Shown here piece after piece: positions 10,513-21,630 of a DNA stretch of 64,000 nucleotides. This DNA comes from Streptomyces sp. CB02056 (lineage in GTDB: Bacteria > Actinomycetota > Actinomycetes > Streptomycetales > Streptomycetaceae). Made by a program: the position numbers and the translations under genes. The DNA is taken from positions 558,001 to 622,000 of the forward strand of contig NZ_LIPD01000002.1 of assembly GCF_001905545.1 (NCBI RefSeq), in the 5' to 3' direction. The notes under the pieces were generated by a model. It ran no database searches. It saw only the letters and a list, made by a program, of their open reading frames with translations, and had not been told where the DNA came from. The number at the start of each line of letters is the position of its first letter. Position 1 is the first letter of the stretch.

Positions 10513-12413
10513 GCGCGCGCTCCTTCCGGTGCGAGGGGGCCGTCGGGTATCAGGGCGGCCTCGCCCGACATCAGTTCCCGGTAGTGCGCGCAGTCGCGCA
10601 GCAGTTCCTGGTGGGTGCCGACGGCCGTGATCCGGCCGTCCGCCAGCACCGCGACCCGGTCGGCGAGCAGCACGGTGCTGGGGCGGTGGGCGACCACCAG
10701 GGCGGTGGTGGTGCCGAGGACCTCGCGCAGGGCCCGCTCGACGAGGGCCTCGGTGTGCACGTCCAGGGCGGAGAGCGGGTCGTCCAGGACCAGGAAGGCC
10801 GGGTCGCCGACCACCGCGCGGGCCAGCGCGAGGCGCTGGCGCTGGCCGCCGGACAGGCTCAGGCCCTGCTCGCCGACCTCGGTGTCCGGGCCGTTCGGGA
10901 GCTTCTCGACGAAGCCGGCCTGGGCGGTGTCGAGGGCGGTGCGCAGCTGTTCCTCGCCGGCGCCCGGGGCGCCCATCAGGACGTTCTCCCGGACGGTGGC
11001 GGAGAACAGGGTGGGCTCCTCGAAGGCGACCGAGACGAGTTCGCGCAGCCGCGGCCGGGGCAGTTCGCGGATGTCCCGGCCGTCCAGCGTGATGGTGCCG
11101 GCGGTGGCCTCGTACAGCCGGGGGAGCAGGGCGGTGAGGGTGGTCTTGCCGCTGCCGGTGGCGCCGACCAGGGCCATCGTCTCGCCGCTGCGGATGTGCA
11201 GGTCGACGCCGGCCAGCAGGTCGGGGCTGTCGTCGGGGGCGTCGGGGTAGCGGAAGCGGACGCCGGTGAAGCGGATGCCGTCCGGGGCGGTGGGCGCGGC
11301 GGCGGTGCCCGGGGCGGGGGTGTCCGCCTCGGGGGTGTCCGGCTCGTCCAGCACCTCGAAGAAGCGGTCGGTGGCGGTGGCGGCCTCGTTGGCGTAGGCG
11401 AGCAGCCAGCCGAGCGACTCGACCGGCCAGCGCAGCGCGAGCGCGGTGGAGAGGAAGGCGACCAGGGTGCCGGCGCTCAGGTCGTCGTGGGCCACCAGGT
11501 AGGCGCCGACGGCGAGGGCGCCGGCGAGCGCGATCTCCGGCAGGCCGACGATGACGGCCCAGAGGTTGGCGAGCAGGTGCGCCTTGCGCAGTTCGGTGCG
11601 GCGCAGCTCCTGGGCCTGGGCGCGGAAGCGCTCGGTCATCGACCGGTGCCGGCCGAAGGCCTTGAGGATGCGGATGCCGAGGACGGACTCCTCGACCAGG
11701 GTGGCGATGTCCCCGTTCTGGTCCTGGGCGAGCCGGGCGGCGCCGGAGAAGCCGGACTCGAACCGCCGGGTGAGCACGAACAGCGGGACGACGGGCACCA
11801 GGGCGATCAGCGCGAGCCGCCAGTCCTGGGTGAACATCACCACGGTGCCGGCCAGGAACATCACCGAGTTGACGATCAGGAAGACCAGCGGGAAGGCCAG
11901 GAACAGCCGCATGGTGTACATGTCGGCGGTGGCCCGGGAGAGCAGCTGGCCGGAGCCCCAGCGGTCGTGGAAGGAGACCGGCAGCCGCTGGAGCTTGGCG
12001 AAGAGGTCCCCGCGCATCGCCGTCTCCAGCCCGGCCAGCGGGCGGGCCAGCACCACCCGGCGGGTGTAGAACAGCGCGGACTCGACCGTGCCGAGGACCA
12101 GCAGCAGGCCGACCAGCGGCCAGAGGCCGGCCAGGTCGTGCTCGGCGAGCGGGCCGTCCACGATCAGGCCGAGGACCACCGGGACGGCGAGGGTGCTGAG
12201 CATGCCGAGGGTGGCGGCCGTCACCGAGACGGCCAGCCGGCCGCGGACGGCGCGCGCGTACGGCCACAGGCGCAGCAGGGAGCGGACCGTGGAGTGCCGC
12301 GGCCCGGGCCCGGCGGGGCCGGTTCCGTCGCTCTGGGGGCTTCCCGGGGTCGGGTTCTCGGGGTCTTGTCTGTTCTCGGCCATCGCGGTGAGGGTAGGCA
12401 GACGGGCCGTCAT
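10509..12413 (-). CDS. ABC exporter half-transporter (permease-ATPase), first of a pair
   Basis: The partner half-transporter, 634 residues, upstream of and coupled to the previous gene. Six membrane segments (about residues 60-340) precede an ATPase domain with Walker A LVGATGSGKTT, signature LSGGQRQR and Walker B FLVLDDPLSALD. The catalytic Glu after Walker B is Asp here, whereas the partner has Glu; this suggests one degenerate and one canonical ATP site, typical of heterodimeric exporters. The start is uncertain: ATG 12413 has a weak GGATGAG before it and ATG 12383 has none. It is divergent from the encapsulin gene across 204 bases. No adjacent substrate gene identifies the cargo. Confidence 0.88.
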   Translation of the reverse strand: MTARLPTLTAMAENRQDPENPTPGSPQSDGTGPAGPGPRHSTVRSLLRLWPYARAVRGRLAVSVTAATLGMLSTLAVPVVLGLIVDGPLAEHDLAGLWPLVGLLLVLGTVESALFYTRRVVLARPLAGLETAMRGDLFAKLQRLPVSFHDRWGSGQLLSRATADMYTMRLFLAFPLVFLIVNSVMFLAGTVVMFTQDWRLALIALVPVVPLFVLTRRFESGFSGAARLAQDQNGDIATLVEESVLGIRILKAFGRHRSMTERFRAQAQELRRTELRKAHLLANLWAVIVGLPEIALAGALAVGAYLVAHDDLSAGTLVAFLSTALALRWPVESLGWLLAYANEAATATDRFFEVLDEPDTPEADTPAPGTAAAPTAPDGIRFTGVRFRYPDAPDDSPDLLAGVDLHIRSGETMALVGATGSGKTTLTALLPRLYEATAGTITLDGRDIRELPRPRLRELVSVAFEEPTLFSATVRENVLMGAPGAGEEQLRTALDTAQAGFVEKLPNGPDTEVGEQGLSLSGGQRQRLALARAVVGDPAFLVLDDPLSALDVHTEALVERALREVLGTTTALVVAHRPSTVLLADRVAVLADGRITAVGTHQELLRDCAHYRELMSGEAALIPDGPLAPEGARA

Positions 12414-12617
12414 TTCTCATCCGGTTTTTCGCCCCTGTCGGTGGCGCCCGGCGAGAACCGGCCACTCGGACGGGCGGTGCGGGCGCGAATCAGGGGGCGC
12501 GCGCCGCCATTCGTGCAGGTAGGAGTGCGCCGTGCGCCTCTTGCGGGCGCCTGCCGATGAGCCGATGACACGTCCTGTACGGATGTCCAGTGGTGCGTGA
12601 GTGACAGGAGTGCACAG

Positions 12618-14045
12618 ATGACGGTCGAAACCGAGCCCACCCCCGGCCCCGGCTCGGCAATCGTGCAGGTACGGGCCCAGCTCAGCCTCAGCACGACCGC
12701 GGCGAGGAACCTGGCGACGACGACCAAGTCGAAGCCGCAGATGCAGGAGATCACCTCCCGCTGGCTGCTGAAGATGCTGCCGTGGGTGCAGGTCAGCGCG
12801 GGTACCTACCGGGTCAACCGGCGGCTGAGCTACGCGCCCGGGCGCGGCCGGGTGAGCTTCGCCAAGACCGGCGCCGCGGTGACGGTGATCGCCCCCTCGC
12901 TGGCGGAGGTCCCGGCGCTGCGCGGCTTCGAGGACGAGGAGGTGCTGGCCGAGCTGGCCCGCCGGTTCGTGCAGCGGGACTTCGCGCAGGGCGAGGTGCT
13001 GGTGCAGGAGGGGGCGCCGATCGAGGAGGTGTTCCTGATCGCGCACGGCAAGGTGGACCGGATCGGCACCGGCAAGTACGGCGAGGTGACGGTGCTCGGC
13101 ACGCTCGCCGACGGCGACCACGTCGGCGACGAGGCGATCACCGAGGGCGGCGGCAGCTGGCCGTACACCGTGAAGGCGAGCACCTCCGGGGTCGCGATGG
13201 CGCTGTCCTGGCCGGTGCTCCAGGAGCTGATCGGCCGTTCCGAGTCGCTGCGCGAGCAGCTGCTGGGCTTCGCCGCGGACGCGGCGCAGGCGCAGAACGA
13301 GCACGGCGAGGCGGAGATCGACCTCGCGGCCGGCCGGCAGGGCGAGTACGAGCTGCCCGGCGCCTTCGTGGACTACGAGCTGAGGCCGCGCGAGTACGAG
13401 CTGAGCGTCGCGCAGACCGTGCTCAAGGTGCACAGCCGGGTCGCGGACCTCTACAACCAGCCGATGAACCAGACCGAGGAGCAGCTGCGGCTGACCATCG
13501 AGGCCCTGCGGGAGCGGCAGGAGCACGAGATCATCAACAACCCGGAGTTCGGGCTGCTCGGCAACACCGACTTCGACCAGCGGATCCAGACCCGCGCCGG
13601 GGCGCCCACCCCGGACGACCTGGACGAGCTGCTGAGCATGCGCCGCGACACCGACTACCTGTTCGCCCACCCGCGCGCGATCGCGGCCTTCGAGCGGGAG
13701 TGCAACCGGGCCGGCGTCTACCCGTCCACCGTCGACGTCCTCGGCAAGCAGCGGCCGACCTGGCGCGGGGTGCCGATCTTCCCGTGCAACAAGATCCCGG
13801 TGTCCGACCAGCAGACCAGCGCGTTCATCGCGATGCGCGTCGGCGAGGACAACCAGGGCGTGGTCGGCCTGACCCAGATCGGCATCCCGGACGAGGTGGA
13901 GCCGGGTCTGAACGTCCGCTTCATGGGCATCGACGAGAAGGCGATCGCCTCCTACCTGGTGAGCACCTACTACTCGGCGGCGGTGCTGGTGCCGGACGCG
14001 ATCGGCGTGCTGGAGAACGTCGAGCTCGGGCACGCCGGGAGCTGA
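12618..14045 (+). CDS. eshA: Family 2B encapsulin shell protein (EshA-like, cAMP-domain insert)
   Basis: Predicted shell protomer of a protein nanocompartment. The start ATG 12618 has AGGAG 8 bases upstream; the product is 475 residues, close to EshA of Streptomyces. The N-arm and first shell segment (about residues 15-90) are followed by an inserted cyclic-nucleotide-binding-like domain (about 95-215) and then the HK97-fold remainder (about 240-475; [40 protein letters not shown]). EshA was described in S. griseus and S. coelicolor in connection with late growth and ppGpp; later work grouped it with family 2B encapsulins whose cargo is often a terpene cyclase. No terpene cyclase or prenyltransferase lies nearby here. 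It converges on glgX with 7 bases between stop codons. Confidence 0.88.
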   Translation: MTVETEPTPGPGSAIVQVRAQLSLSTTAARNLATTTKSKPQMQEITSRWLLKMLPWVQVSAGTYRVNRRLSYAPGRGRVSFAKTGAAVTVIAPSLAEVPALRGFEDEEVLAELARRFVQRDFAQGEVLVQEGAPIEEVFLIAHGKVDRIGTGKYGEVTVLGTLADGDHVGDEAITEGGGSWPYTVKASTSGVAMALSWPVLQELIGRSESLREQLLGFAADAAQAQNEHGEAEIDLAAGRQGEYELPGAFVDYELRPREYELSVAQTVLKVHSRVADLYNQPMNQTEEQLRLTIEALRERQEHEIINNPEFGLLGNTDFDQRIQTRAGAPTPDDLDELLSMRRDTDYLFAHPRAIAAFERECNRAGVYPSTVDVLGKQRPTWRGVPIFPCNKIPVSDQQTSAFIAMRVGEDNQGVVGLTQIGIPDEVEPGLNVRFMGIDEKAIASYLVSTYYSAAVLVPDAIGVLENVELGHAGS

Positions 14046-14052
14046 GCCCCGG

Positions 14053-16218
<2,166 letters not shown>

Positions 16219-16393
16219 GGCGGGGGCCTCCCTGGGCGGGGTGTTCTGGGTCCATTCACCTTCTCTTTCCCGGAATGTGTTGGCCGGAAGCGGTCCGGGG
16301 TTTCGGGAGCGGGGGTTTCGGGGGCGGCGTGTCTTCGTTGGGAGGGTTCTCGTTGTTCCGGGCATCGGACTTGAACAGTGGGAGGGCCCCGGG

Positions 16394-17680
16394 ATGCGGC
16401 GCCGTGGACGGGTGTGGGCGCGGGGCGTGGCGGCGGTGGCCTGCTGCGTGGCGGTCCTGGCGGGGTGCGGCGGGCCTCCGGTCGTGCCGGACGGGGACGC
16501 GGTGGGGCCGGGTGGGCGTACGGCCCCGGCGGCGCCCTCGCGGGCGGTGCTCTCGGTGCAGCCGGTGGACGGGGCGCAGGACGTGCGGCCGGAGGGGGCC
16601 GTCCGGGTGACGGTGGCGCAGGGGCGGCTGGTCTCGGTGCGGCTGGCGGACGGGAAGGGCACGGAGGTGCCGGGCACGATCGCGGCCGACGGCGGCGAGT
16701 GGGCGCCGGACGGGCCGCTGCCGCTCGGGACGGCCTTCACGGTGGACTCCGTGGCGGAGGACGACCAGGGGCAGCGGGCGGCGCAGCACTCGGCGTTCAC
16801 GACCGTCACCCCGACGCACACCTTCGTGGCGTTCTTCACCCCGGAGGACGGTTCCACGGTTGGGGTCGGGATGCCGGTCTCGCTGCGGTTCAGCCGTCCG
16901 ATCACCGACCGGGCGGCGGTGGAGAAGGCGGTGCAGGTCACCGCCGATCCGCCGGTGCCGGTGGCCGCGCACTGGTTCGACGGGCAGCGGCTGGACTTCC
17001 GCCCGCAGGCGTACTGGGCGGCCGGGACGAGGGTCACGGTGGCGCTGCGGCTGAAGGACGTGCAGGGCGCGCCGGGGGAGTACGGCACCCAGAGCCGGGA
17101 GCTGCACTTCACCGTCGGGCGGGCGCAGGTCTCCACCGTCGACCTGGACGCCCACACCCTGACCGTCCGGGCGGGGCAGGGCGGCAAGGTGGTCCGGGTG
17201 CTCAAGGTCTCCGGCGGCAGCCGGGACCACTCCACCTACCGGGGGGTGATGGTGGTGTCGGAGAAGTACAAGGTGACCAGGATGAACTCGCAGACCGTCG
17301 GCATGGGCGACGAGTACGACATCAAGGACGTCCCGCACGCGATGCGGCTGACCGCCTCCGGCACCTTCGTGCACGGCAACTACTGGGCGGACCCGGGGGT
17401 GTTCGGCGCCGCCAACACGAGCCACGGCTGCATCGGGCTGTCCGACGCCAAGGGCGGGGCGAGCAAGGACTCCCCGGCGGGCTGGCTGTTCGAGCACACC
17501 CTGGAGGGGGACGTGCTGGAGGTGAAGGCCTCGTCCGGGGACTTCGTGCCGCCGCAGAACGGGCTGAACGGCTGGAACGTGCCGTGGGAGCAGTGGGTGG
17601 CGGGGAGCGCGCTGGGTCGGGGGGCGGCGGCCACCGCGTCCGCTTCGGCGGCTCCTCCGTCGGCTTCGGCGCTGCCGTAA
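16394..17680 (+). CDS. Lipoprotein L,D-transpeptidase, copy 1
   Basis: Makes 3-3 cross-links in peptidoglycan outside the membrane. The start ATG 16394 has GGAGGG at 16381-16386; 428 residues. The signal peptide ends in a lipobox (VAVLAGC), so the protein should be lipid-anchored. Two Ig-like domains (about residues 50-250) precede a YkuD catalytic domain with HGNYW and SHGCIGL, catalytic Cys346. The C-terminus is Ala/Ser-rich. It is the first of three tandem paralogues and the most divergent, being richer in Arg and Gly. Penicillin-insensitive cross-linking by such enzymes is established for the family; the individual role of this copy is inferred. Confidence 0.92.
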   Translation: MRRRGRVWARGVAAVACCVAVLAGCGGPPVVPDGDAVGPGGRTAPAAPSRAVLSVQPVDGAQDVRPEGAVRVTVAQGRLVSVRLADGKGTEVPGTIAADGGEWAPDGPLPLGTAFTVDSVAEDDQGQRAAQHSAFTTVTPTHTFVAFFTPEDGSTVGVGMPVSLRFSRPITDRAAVEKAVQVTADPPVPVAAHWFDGQRLDFRPQAYWAAGTRVTVALRLKDVQGAPGEYGTQSRELHFTVGRAQVSTVDLDAHTLTVRAGQGGKVVRVLKVSGGSRDHSTYRGVMVVSEKYKVTRMNSQTVGMGDEYDIKDVPHAMRLTASGTFVHGNYWADPGVFGAANTSHGCIGLSDAKGGASKDSPAGWLFEHTLEGDVLEVKASSGDFVPPQNGLNGWNVPWEQWVAGSALGRGAAATASASAAPPSASALP

Positions 17681-17768
17681 GTCCCGTTCGCCCGTTACGT
17701 CCTGTCTTCACCACGGTTTCACGCCCGCGTCAACCGACTCCTCTCAGGTTTCACTCGGACGGCTTAGC

Positions 17769-17774
17769 TATCCT
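17769..17774 (+). promoter_or_regulatory. Possible -10 box for L,D-transpeptidase copy 2
   Basis: TATCCT at 17769-17774 lies in an AT-richer patch (TTAGCTATCC) between copies 1 and 2, some 100 bases before the GTG. The best -35 match, AGGTTT at 17746-17751 with a 17-base spacer, is weak. Confidence 0.3.
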
Positions 17775-17876
17775 GCTCCGGCGCGCCCGCAGCCCGGCCC
17801 GGAAAGATCCACGTCCGGTGCAACTCACGGGGGCACTCAACGCGTCAAGAGAGTGAATACCGGGAGGGGAGAAACC

Positions 17877-19130
17877 GTGAAGACGGGGAAGACGGCCGGC
17901 ACCGCGATACGCACCACCAACCGCTACGGGCGGAAGAGTGCGATGGCGCTGGTCATGGGCGGGGTACTGCTGCTCACCGCGGCCTGTGGCGACGACAAGG
18001 GCAGTGGTTCGGGCGGTACGGGGGGTTCGGGCGGCGGCAGCGCGGCCTCGGCCGCGGCGGACGGGGGCGGGTCGGCCACGCCGAAGCCCTCGGCCGCGGT
18101 GCTGGCCGTGGAGCCGAAGGACGGTGCCCTGGACGTCCCGCCGAACGGGCTGCAGGTGTCCGTCTCGAACGGCAAGCTGACGACGGTCGAGGTGACCGAC
18201 AAGGACGGCAAGCCGGTCGAGGGCGCGATCACCCCGGACGGTTCCGGCTGGAAGCCCGCGGGCGCGCTCGCGGTCGGCATGGCGTACAAGGTGAACGCCC
18301 AGGCGAAGGACGGCGAGGGCCTGGTGGCCGCGTCCACCACCTCGTTCACCACGCTGACGCCGGAGAAGAAGATCTCCACCAACGACAACATCAGCGACGG
18401 CGCCACCTACGGCGTCGGCATGATCGTCTCGGTGAACTTCAACAAGGACGTCAAGAACAAGGACGCCGTCGTCAAGGGCATCTCCATCGAGAGCAGCAAC
18501 GGCACCGTGGTGAAGGGCCACTGGTTCGGCGACCGCCGGGTGGACTTCCGCCCGGAGGCGTACTGGGCGCCGGGCACCAAGGTGACCGTCAAGTACCGGC
18601 TGAAGAACGTCGAGGTCGCCCCCGGCATCTACGGCGACGTGGACAAGGACGAGCCGTTCACCATCGGCCGGTCGATGGTCTCCACCGCGGACGCCAAGGC
18701 GCACCAGATGACCGTCGAGCGGGACGGCAAGAGCACCACCCTGCCGGTCACCCTCGGCGCGGACGCCACGCCGTCCTGGGGCGGGACGATGGTGGTCATG
18801 TCCAAGGAGAAGGTCACCCGGATGAACTCGCAGACCGTCGGTCTCGGCGGCGAGTACGACATCCAGGACGTGCCGCACGCGATGCGGCTGACCACCTCCG
18901 GCACCTTCGTGCACGGCAACTACTGGGCCAGCCCGTTCGGCAAGACCAACGCCAGCCACGGCTGCGTGTCGATGCAGGACGTGAAGGGCGGCAGCGACTC
19001 CTCCGTCGCCGGCAAGTTCTTCAACGACTCGATGATCGGTGACCCGATCAAGGTCGTGAACACCAAGGAGAAGACCGTCGCGCCCTCCAACGGGCTCGGC
19101 GGCTGGAACGTCGACTGGGCCGCCTGGTAG
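17877..19130 (+). CDS. Lipoprotein L,D-transpeptidase, copy 2
   Basis: A second Ig-like/YkuD transpeptidase, 417 residues. GTG 17877 is chosen because GGGAGGGGAG ends 5 bases before it; another GTG at 17853 lies upstream of that site. The signal peptide ends in the lipobox LLTAAC, followed by a Gly/Ser linker. Catalytic motifs are HGNYW and SHGCVSM with Cys363. The C-terminal signature NGLGGWNVDWAAW is shared with the other two copies. Identity with copy 3 is high around the second Ig-like domain (GVGMIVSVNF, VKGHWFGDRR), which indicates these two diverged most recently. The gap upstream has its own promoter-like sequence, so it is probably transcribed separately. Confidence 0.92.
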   Translation: MKTGKTAGTAIRTTNRYGRKSAMALVMGGVLLLTAACGDDKGSGSGGTGGSGGGSAASAAADGGGSATPKPSAAVLAVEPKDGALDVPPNGLQVSVSNGKLTTVEVTDKDGKPVEGAITPDGSGWKPAGALAVGMAYKVNAQAKDGEGLVAASTTSFTTLTPEKKISTNDNISDGATYGVGMIVSVNFNKDVKNKDAVVKGISIESSNGTVVKGHWFGDRRVDFRPEAYWAPGTKVTVKYRLKNVEVAPGIYGDVDKDEPFTIGRSMVSTADAKAHQMTVERDGKSTTLPVTLGADATPSWGGTMVVMSKEKVTRMNSQTVGLGGEYDIQDVPHAMRLTTSGTFVHGNYWASPFGKTNASHGCVSMQDVKGGSDSSVAGKFFNDSMIGDPIKVVNTKEKTVAPSNGLGGWNVDWAAW

Positions 19131-19157
19131 GCCCCTTCGGCGTCCGTCGTCCGTCGT

Positions 19158-19191
19158 GCGGCCCGGTCCTCACTCGTTGGGGTCGGGCCGC
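19158..19191 (+). terminator. Hairpin after L,D-transpeptidase copy 2
   Basis: An 8-bp GC stem (GCGGCCCG at 19158-19165, CGGGCCGC at 19184-19191) with an 18-base loop lies 27 bases past the stop codon. Confidence 0.5.
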
Positions 19192-19224
19192 CGCGGTTTC
19201 CGGGGCGAGCAGCCCTGCGCATGG

Positions 19225-19256
19225 CGCAACCTTTCCGGTGGCCGGTTGCGTATACC
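19225..19256 (+). promoter_or_regulatory. Inverted repeat and -10-like box before copy 3
   Basis: CGCAACC (19225-19231) and GGTTGCG (19244-19250) form an inverted repeat that directly abuts TATACC (19251-19256), a good -10 candidate with an extended TGCG before it. The overlap suggests an operator on the copy 3 promoter. Confidence 0.35.
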
Positions 19257-19315
19257 GGTCGGGTCCGTCGGGTCCACGGGGAGTTTCTCGGATCTTCTGA
19301 GGGAGGGAATCGACG

Positions 19316-20560
19316 ATGAGGTCGATACGCAGAGTGGTGGCCGTCGGTCTGGTCGGCGGGGCGATGGCGCTGACGGCCGCCTGCGGTGGGGGCAGCGGGG
19401 CAAACGGGGGGAACGGGGGCGGGGGGAGCGCGGCCAAGGCCGATCTGGCGGCCGGCGCGGCGAGCGCCAAGCCCACGGAGGCGGCGCCCAGCAGCAAGAC
19501 GCCGAAGGTCTCGACGGCCGCCGTGAGCATCGAGCCCAAGGCCGGCTCGGTGGACGTGGCGCCGAACGCGCTCAAGGTCGGCGCGACCGGGGGCAAGCTG
19601 ACCACCGTCAAGGTGAGCGACAAGAGCGGCAAGGAGGTCCCCGGGACGATCTCCGCCGACGGCGCCTCCTGGACGCCCGCGGCGGGCCTGGAGGTGGGCA
19701 CCGCCTACCGGGTCAGCGCGATGGCCGCGGACGCCGACGGCGCGGTCGCCACGGCGGACAGCGACTTCACCACGCTGACCCCGACGGCGCTCGCCAAGGC
19801 CTCGGACAACGTGGACGACAACGCCACGTACGGCGTCGGCATGATCGTCTCGGTGAACTTCAGCAAGGACGTGAAGAACCGGGACGAGGTCGCCCGCGGC
19901 ATCAGCTTCGAGACCAGCAACGGCACCGTGGTCAAGGGCCACTGGTTCGGCGACCGCCGGCTGGACTTCCGCCCCGAGCAGTACTGGGCGCCGGACACCA
20001 AGGTGACCGTCAAGTACCGGCTGAAGAGCGTCGAGATCGCCCCCGGGGTGTACGGCGCGGACCGGGACGAGCCCTTCACGATCGGGCGGTCCCAGATTTC
20101 GACGGTTGACGCCGCTGCGCACAAGATGACGGTCGTACAGGGTGGTCAGTCGAGCGAGATCGACATCAGCGCCGGCGCGCCCGAACACCCCACCTGGAAC
20201 GGCACGATGGTGGTCATGTCCAAGGAGGGCGTGGTGCGGATGCAGTCCAGCAGCATGCCCGGCATGACCGGCGCGCCGTACGACCTCCAGGTCCCGCACT
20301 CGATGCGGCTCACCGACTCCGGCACGTACGTGCACGGCAACTACTGGAGCAGCAGCAGGACCTTCGGCGAGGACAACGTCAGCCACGGCTGCGTGGGCCT
20401 CAAGGACGTCGAGGGCGGCGGCTCCGGCACGTCGGCGGGCAAGTTCTACGACGGCTCGCTGATCGGTGACGTGATGATCGTGAAGAACTCGATCAGGAAG
20501 GAGACGCTCGACCCGTCGAACGGGCTGAGCGGCTGGAACGTCCCGTGGAGCGCCTGGTAA
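19316..20560 (+). CDS. Lipoprotein L,D-transpeptidase, copy 3
   Basis: The third tandem Ig-like/YkuD transpeptidase, 414 residues. ATG 19316 is preceded by GGGAGGG 8 bases upstream. The lipobox is ALTAAC; a Gly/Asn/Ser linker follows. Catalytic motifs are HGNYW and SHGCVGL with Cys359, and the C-terminus is NGLSGWNVPWSAW. It lies behind a separate hairpin and inverted repeat, so the three paralogues look like independent transcription units rather than one operon. Differential expression in growth stages or stress would explain keeping three copies, but the sequence does not show this. Confidence 0.92.
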   Translation: MRSIRRVVAVGLVGGAMALTAACGGGSGANGGNGGGGSAAKADLAAGAASAKPTEAAPSSKTPKVSTAAVSIEPKAGSVDVAPNALKVGATGGKLTTVKVSDKSGKEVPGTISADGASWTPAAGLEVGTAYRVSAMAADADGAVATADSDFTTLTPTALAKASDNVDDNATYGVGMIVSVNFSKDVKNRDEVARGISFETSNGTVVKGHWFGDRRLDFRPEQYWAPDTKVTVKYRLKSVEIAPGVYGADRDEPFTIGRSQISTVDAAAHKMTVVQGGQSSEIDISAGAPEHPTWNGTMVVMSKEGVVRMQSSSMPGMTGAPYDLQVPHSMRLTDSGTYVHGNYWSSSRTFGEDNVSHGCVGLKDVEGGGSGTSAGKFYDGSLIGDVMIVKNSIRKETLDPSNGLSGWNVPWSAW

Positions 20561-20633
20561 ACCGCCGCTGAGGTGGGGGAGGGGTCAACCCGGGATTGAC
20601 GGAAGTCGGCCCGGGGGGACCCCTTCTTGCATC

Positions 20634-20645
20634 CGGCATATGCCG
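20634..20645. promoter_or_regulatory. 12-bp perfect palindrome CGGCATATGCCG
   Basis: A perfect palindrome 52 bases before the start chosen for the next gene, in a non-coding gap. It has the size and symmetry of a dimeric regulator operator; the regulator is unknown. Confidence 0.35.
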
Positions 20646-20697
20646 ACGCGGAGAGATCGTTTGCTCATTGTCCGTACGCGGCTGCTTGCGTTCCGCA

Positions 20698-21258
20698 ATG
20701 ATGGTCCGCATGGCGGGTTGGGGCGAAGCAGATCAGTCATTGGTTTCCGGGGCCGGCGTGGTCGCCGAAGTGTCCTGGATCGACGTGCAGGGCGGCGGGC
20801 TCTCGGCGTTGGAGCGGCTCACCTCCGCGGAGCTGGAGGAGATGTATTCCAGCAGACTGTGCGACCAGTCCGCGCCCAACGAGGTACGGCTGCCCTCCCG
20901 GCCGGAGTCGGGCCCGGTGGCCCGTCGGCTGGTGCTCTCGGTCCTGGAGTCCTGGGAGCTCCACCAGCACCTGGAGGCCGGGGAACTGCTCACCAGTGAG
21001 CTGGTGTCCAACGCGGTGCGGCACGCGGCCGGACGCACCATCGGACTGCACGTCAGCCGCAAGCCCGGCTGGCTCCGGATCGAGGTCCGGGACTCCTCCC
21101 GGGCGCTGCCCTGCATGATCCTCGCCGAGGCCCAGCCGGTGAACGAGCGCGGGCGGGGGCTGAGGGTCGTCGACGACCTCGCCGACCGCTGGGGCGCGGA
21201 CCTGCTGCCGCGGGGCAAGGGCGTCTGGTTCGAGCTGAAGGTGCGCGAGCGGGGCTGA
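20698..21258 (+). CDS. HATPase-domain anti-sigma-like regulatory protein
   Basis: A small RsbW-like ATP-binding protein, about 186 residues. The ATPase domain spans residues about 65-185 with N-box ELVSNAVRHA, G1 box LRIEVRDSS and G2 box ERGRGLRVVDDLADRWG. Streptomycetes carry dozens of these stand-alone proteins; they are thought to act as anti-sigma factors or regulators, mostly uncharacterised. Three in-frame ATGs (20698, 20701, 20710) are possible starts and none has a clear ribosome-binding site, so the mRNA may be leaderless. The N-terminal 60 residues show no recognisable domain. The partner protein cannot be identified from this region. Confidence 0.8.
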   Translation: MMVRMAGWGEADQSLVSGAGVVAEVSWIDVQGGGLSALERLTSAELEEMYSSRLCDQSAPNEVRLPSRPESGPVARRLVLSVLESWELHQHLEAGELLTSELVSNAVRHAAGRTIGLHVSRKPGWLRIEVRDSSRALPCMILAEAQPVNERGRGLRVVDDLADRWGADLLPRGKGVWFELKVRERG

Positions 21259-21630
21259 GGCGTCCGGCCGGTCGGCGCTTTTTTTGTGGGGAAACGCGCA
21301 GGGCCCCCGGATTCGCCGTGGTCCGGCGGCCGGGGGCCCTTGCAAGTCATCGCGCCGGCCAAGGGGGTGCGTGCCGCGCGATGGGCGTCGGCAGTGCCAG
21401 GTCGGGCCCGCCGAAGTCATCAACCCAGGGCGGCGTGCGGTGTCGCCCGCCGTTGGGCTGCTTCGACTATCGCACGAATCTCAGCATGCGGGCAAACCGG
21501 ATGACTTCGAATGCAAGGCATGTTACGTAGTTCACCTTTGGATTTTGCATAGGTTAACGCTGCCGCCTGTGAATATTCATGATCACGGGCCTGCTTGCCT
21601 GTGACGGCGAGGTCTGCCGGGGGCTCGGTA
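21259..21630. other. Intergenic gap with terminators
   Basis: The 372-base gap between convergent genes holds a run of seven T at 21279-21285 shortly after the stop codon, then the strong hairpin listed separately. From 21440 to 21600 the base composition drops to an AT-rich patch (AATATTCATGATCA-like) with no ORF or recognisable element; it is unlike its surroundings and may be a remnant of foreign DNA. Confidence 0.4.
21301..21339. terminator. Terminator after the HATPase gene
   Basis: A perfect 10-bp stem (GGGCCCCCGG at 21301-21310, CCGGGGGCCC at 21330-21339) with a 19-base loop, 42 bases past the stop. Confidence 0.65.

Noticed and set aside
8665..12465. One giant 1266-residue ABC protein
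   Set aside because: The frame of the second half-transporter stays open upstream through the first, but the first half-transporter is encoded in a different frame with its own motifs, and an ATGA overlap marks the boundary.
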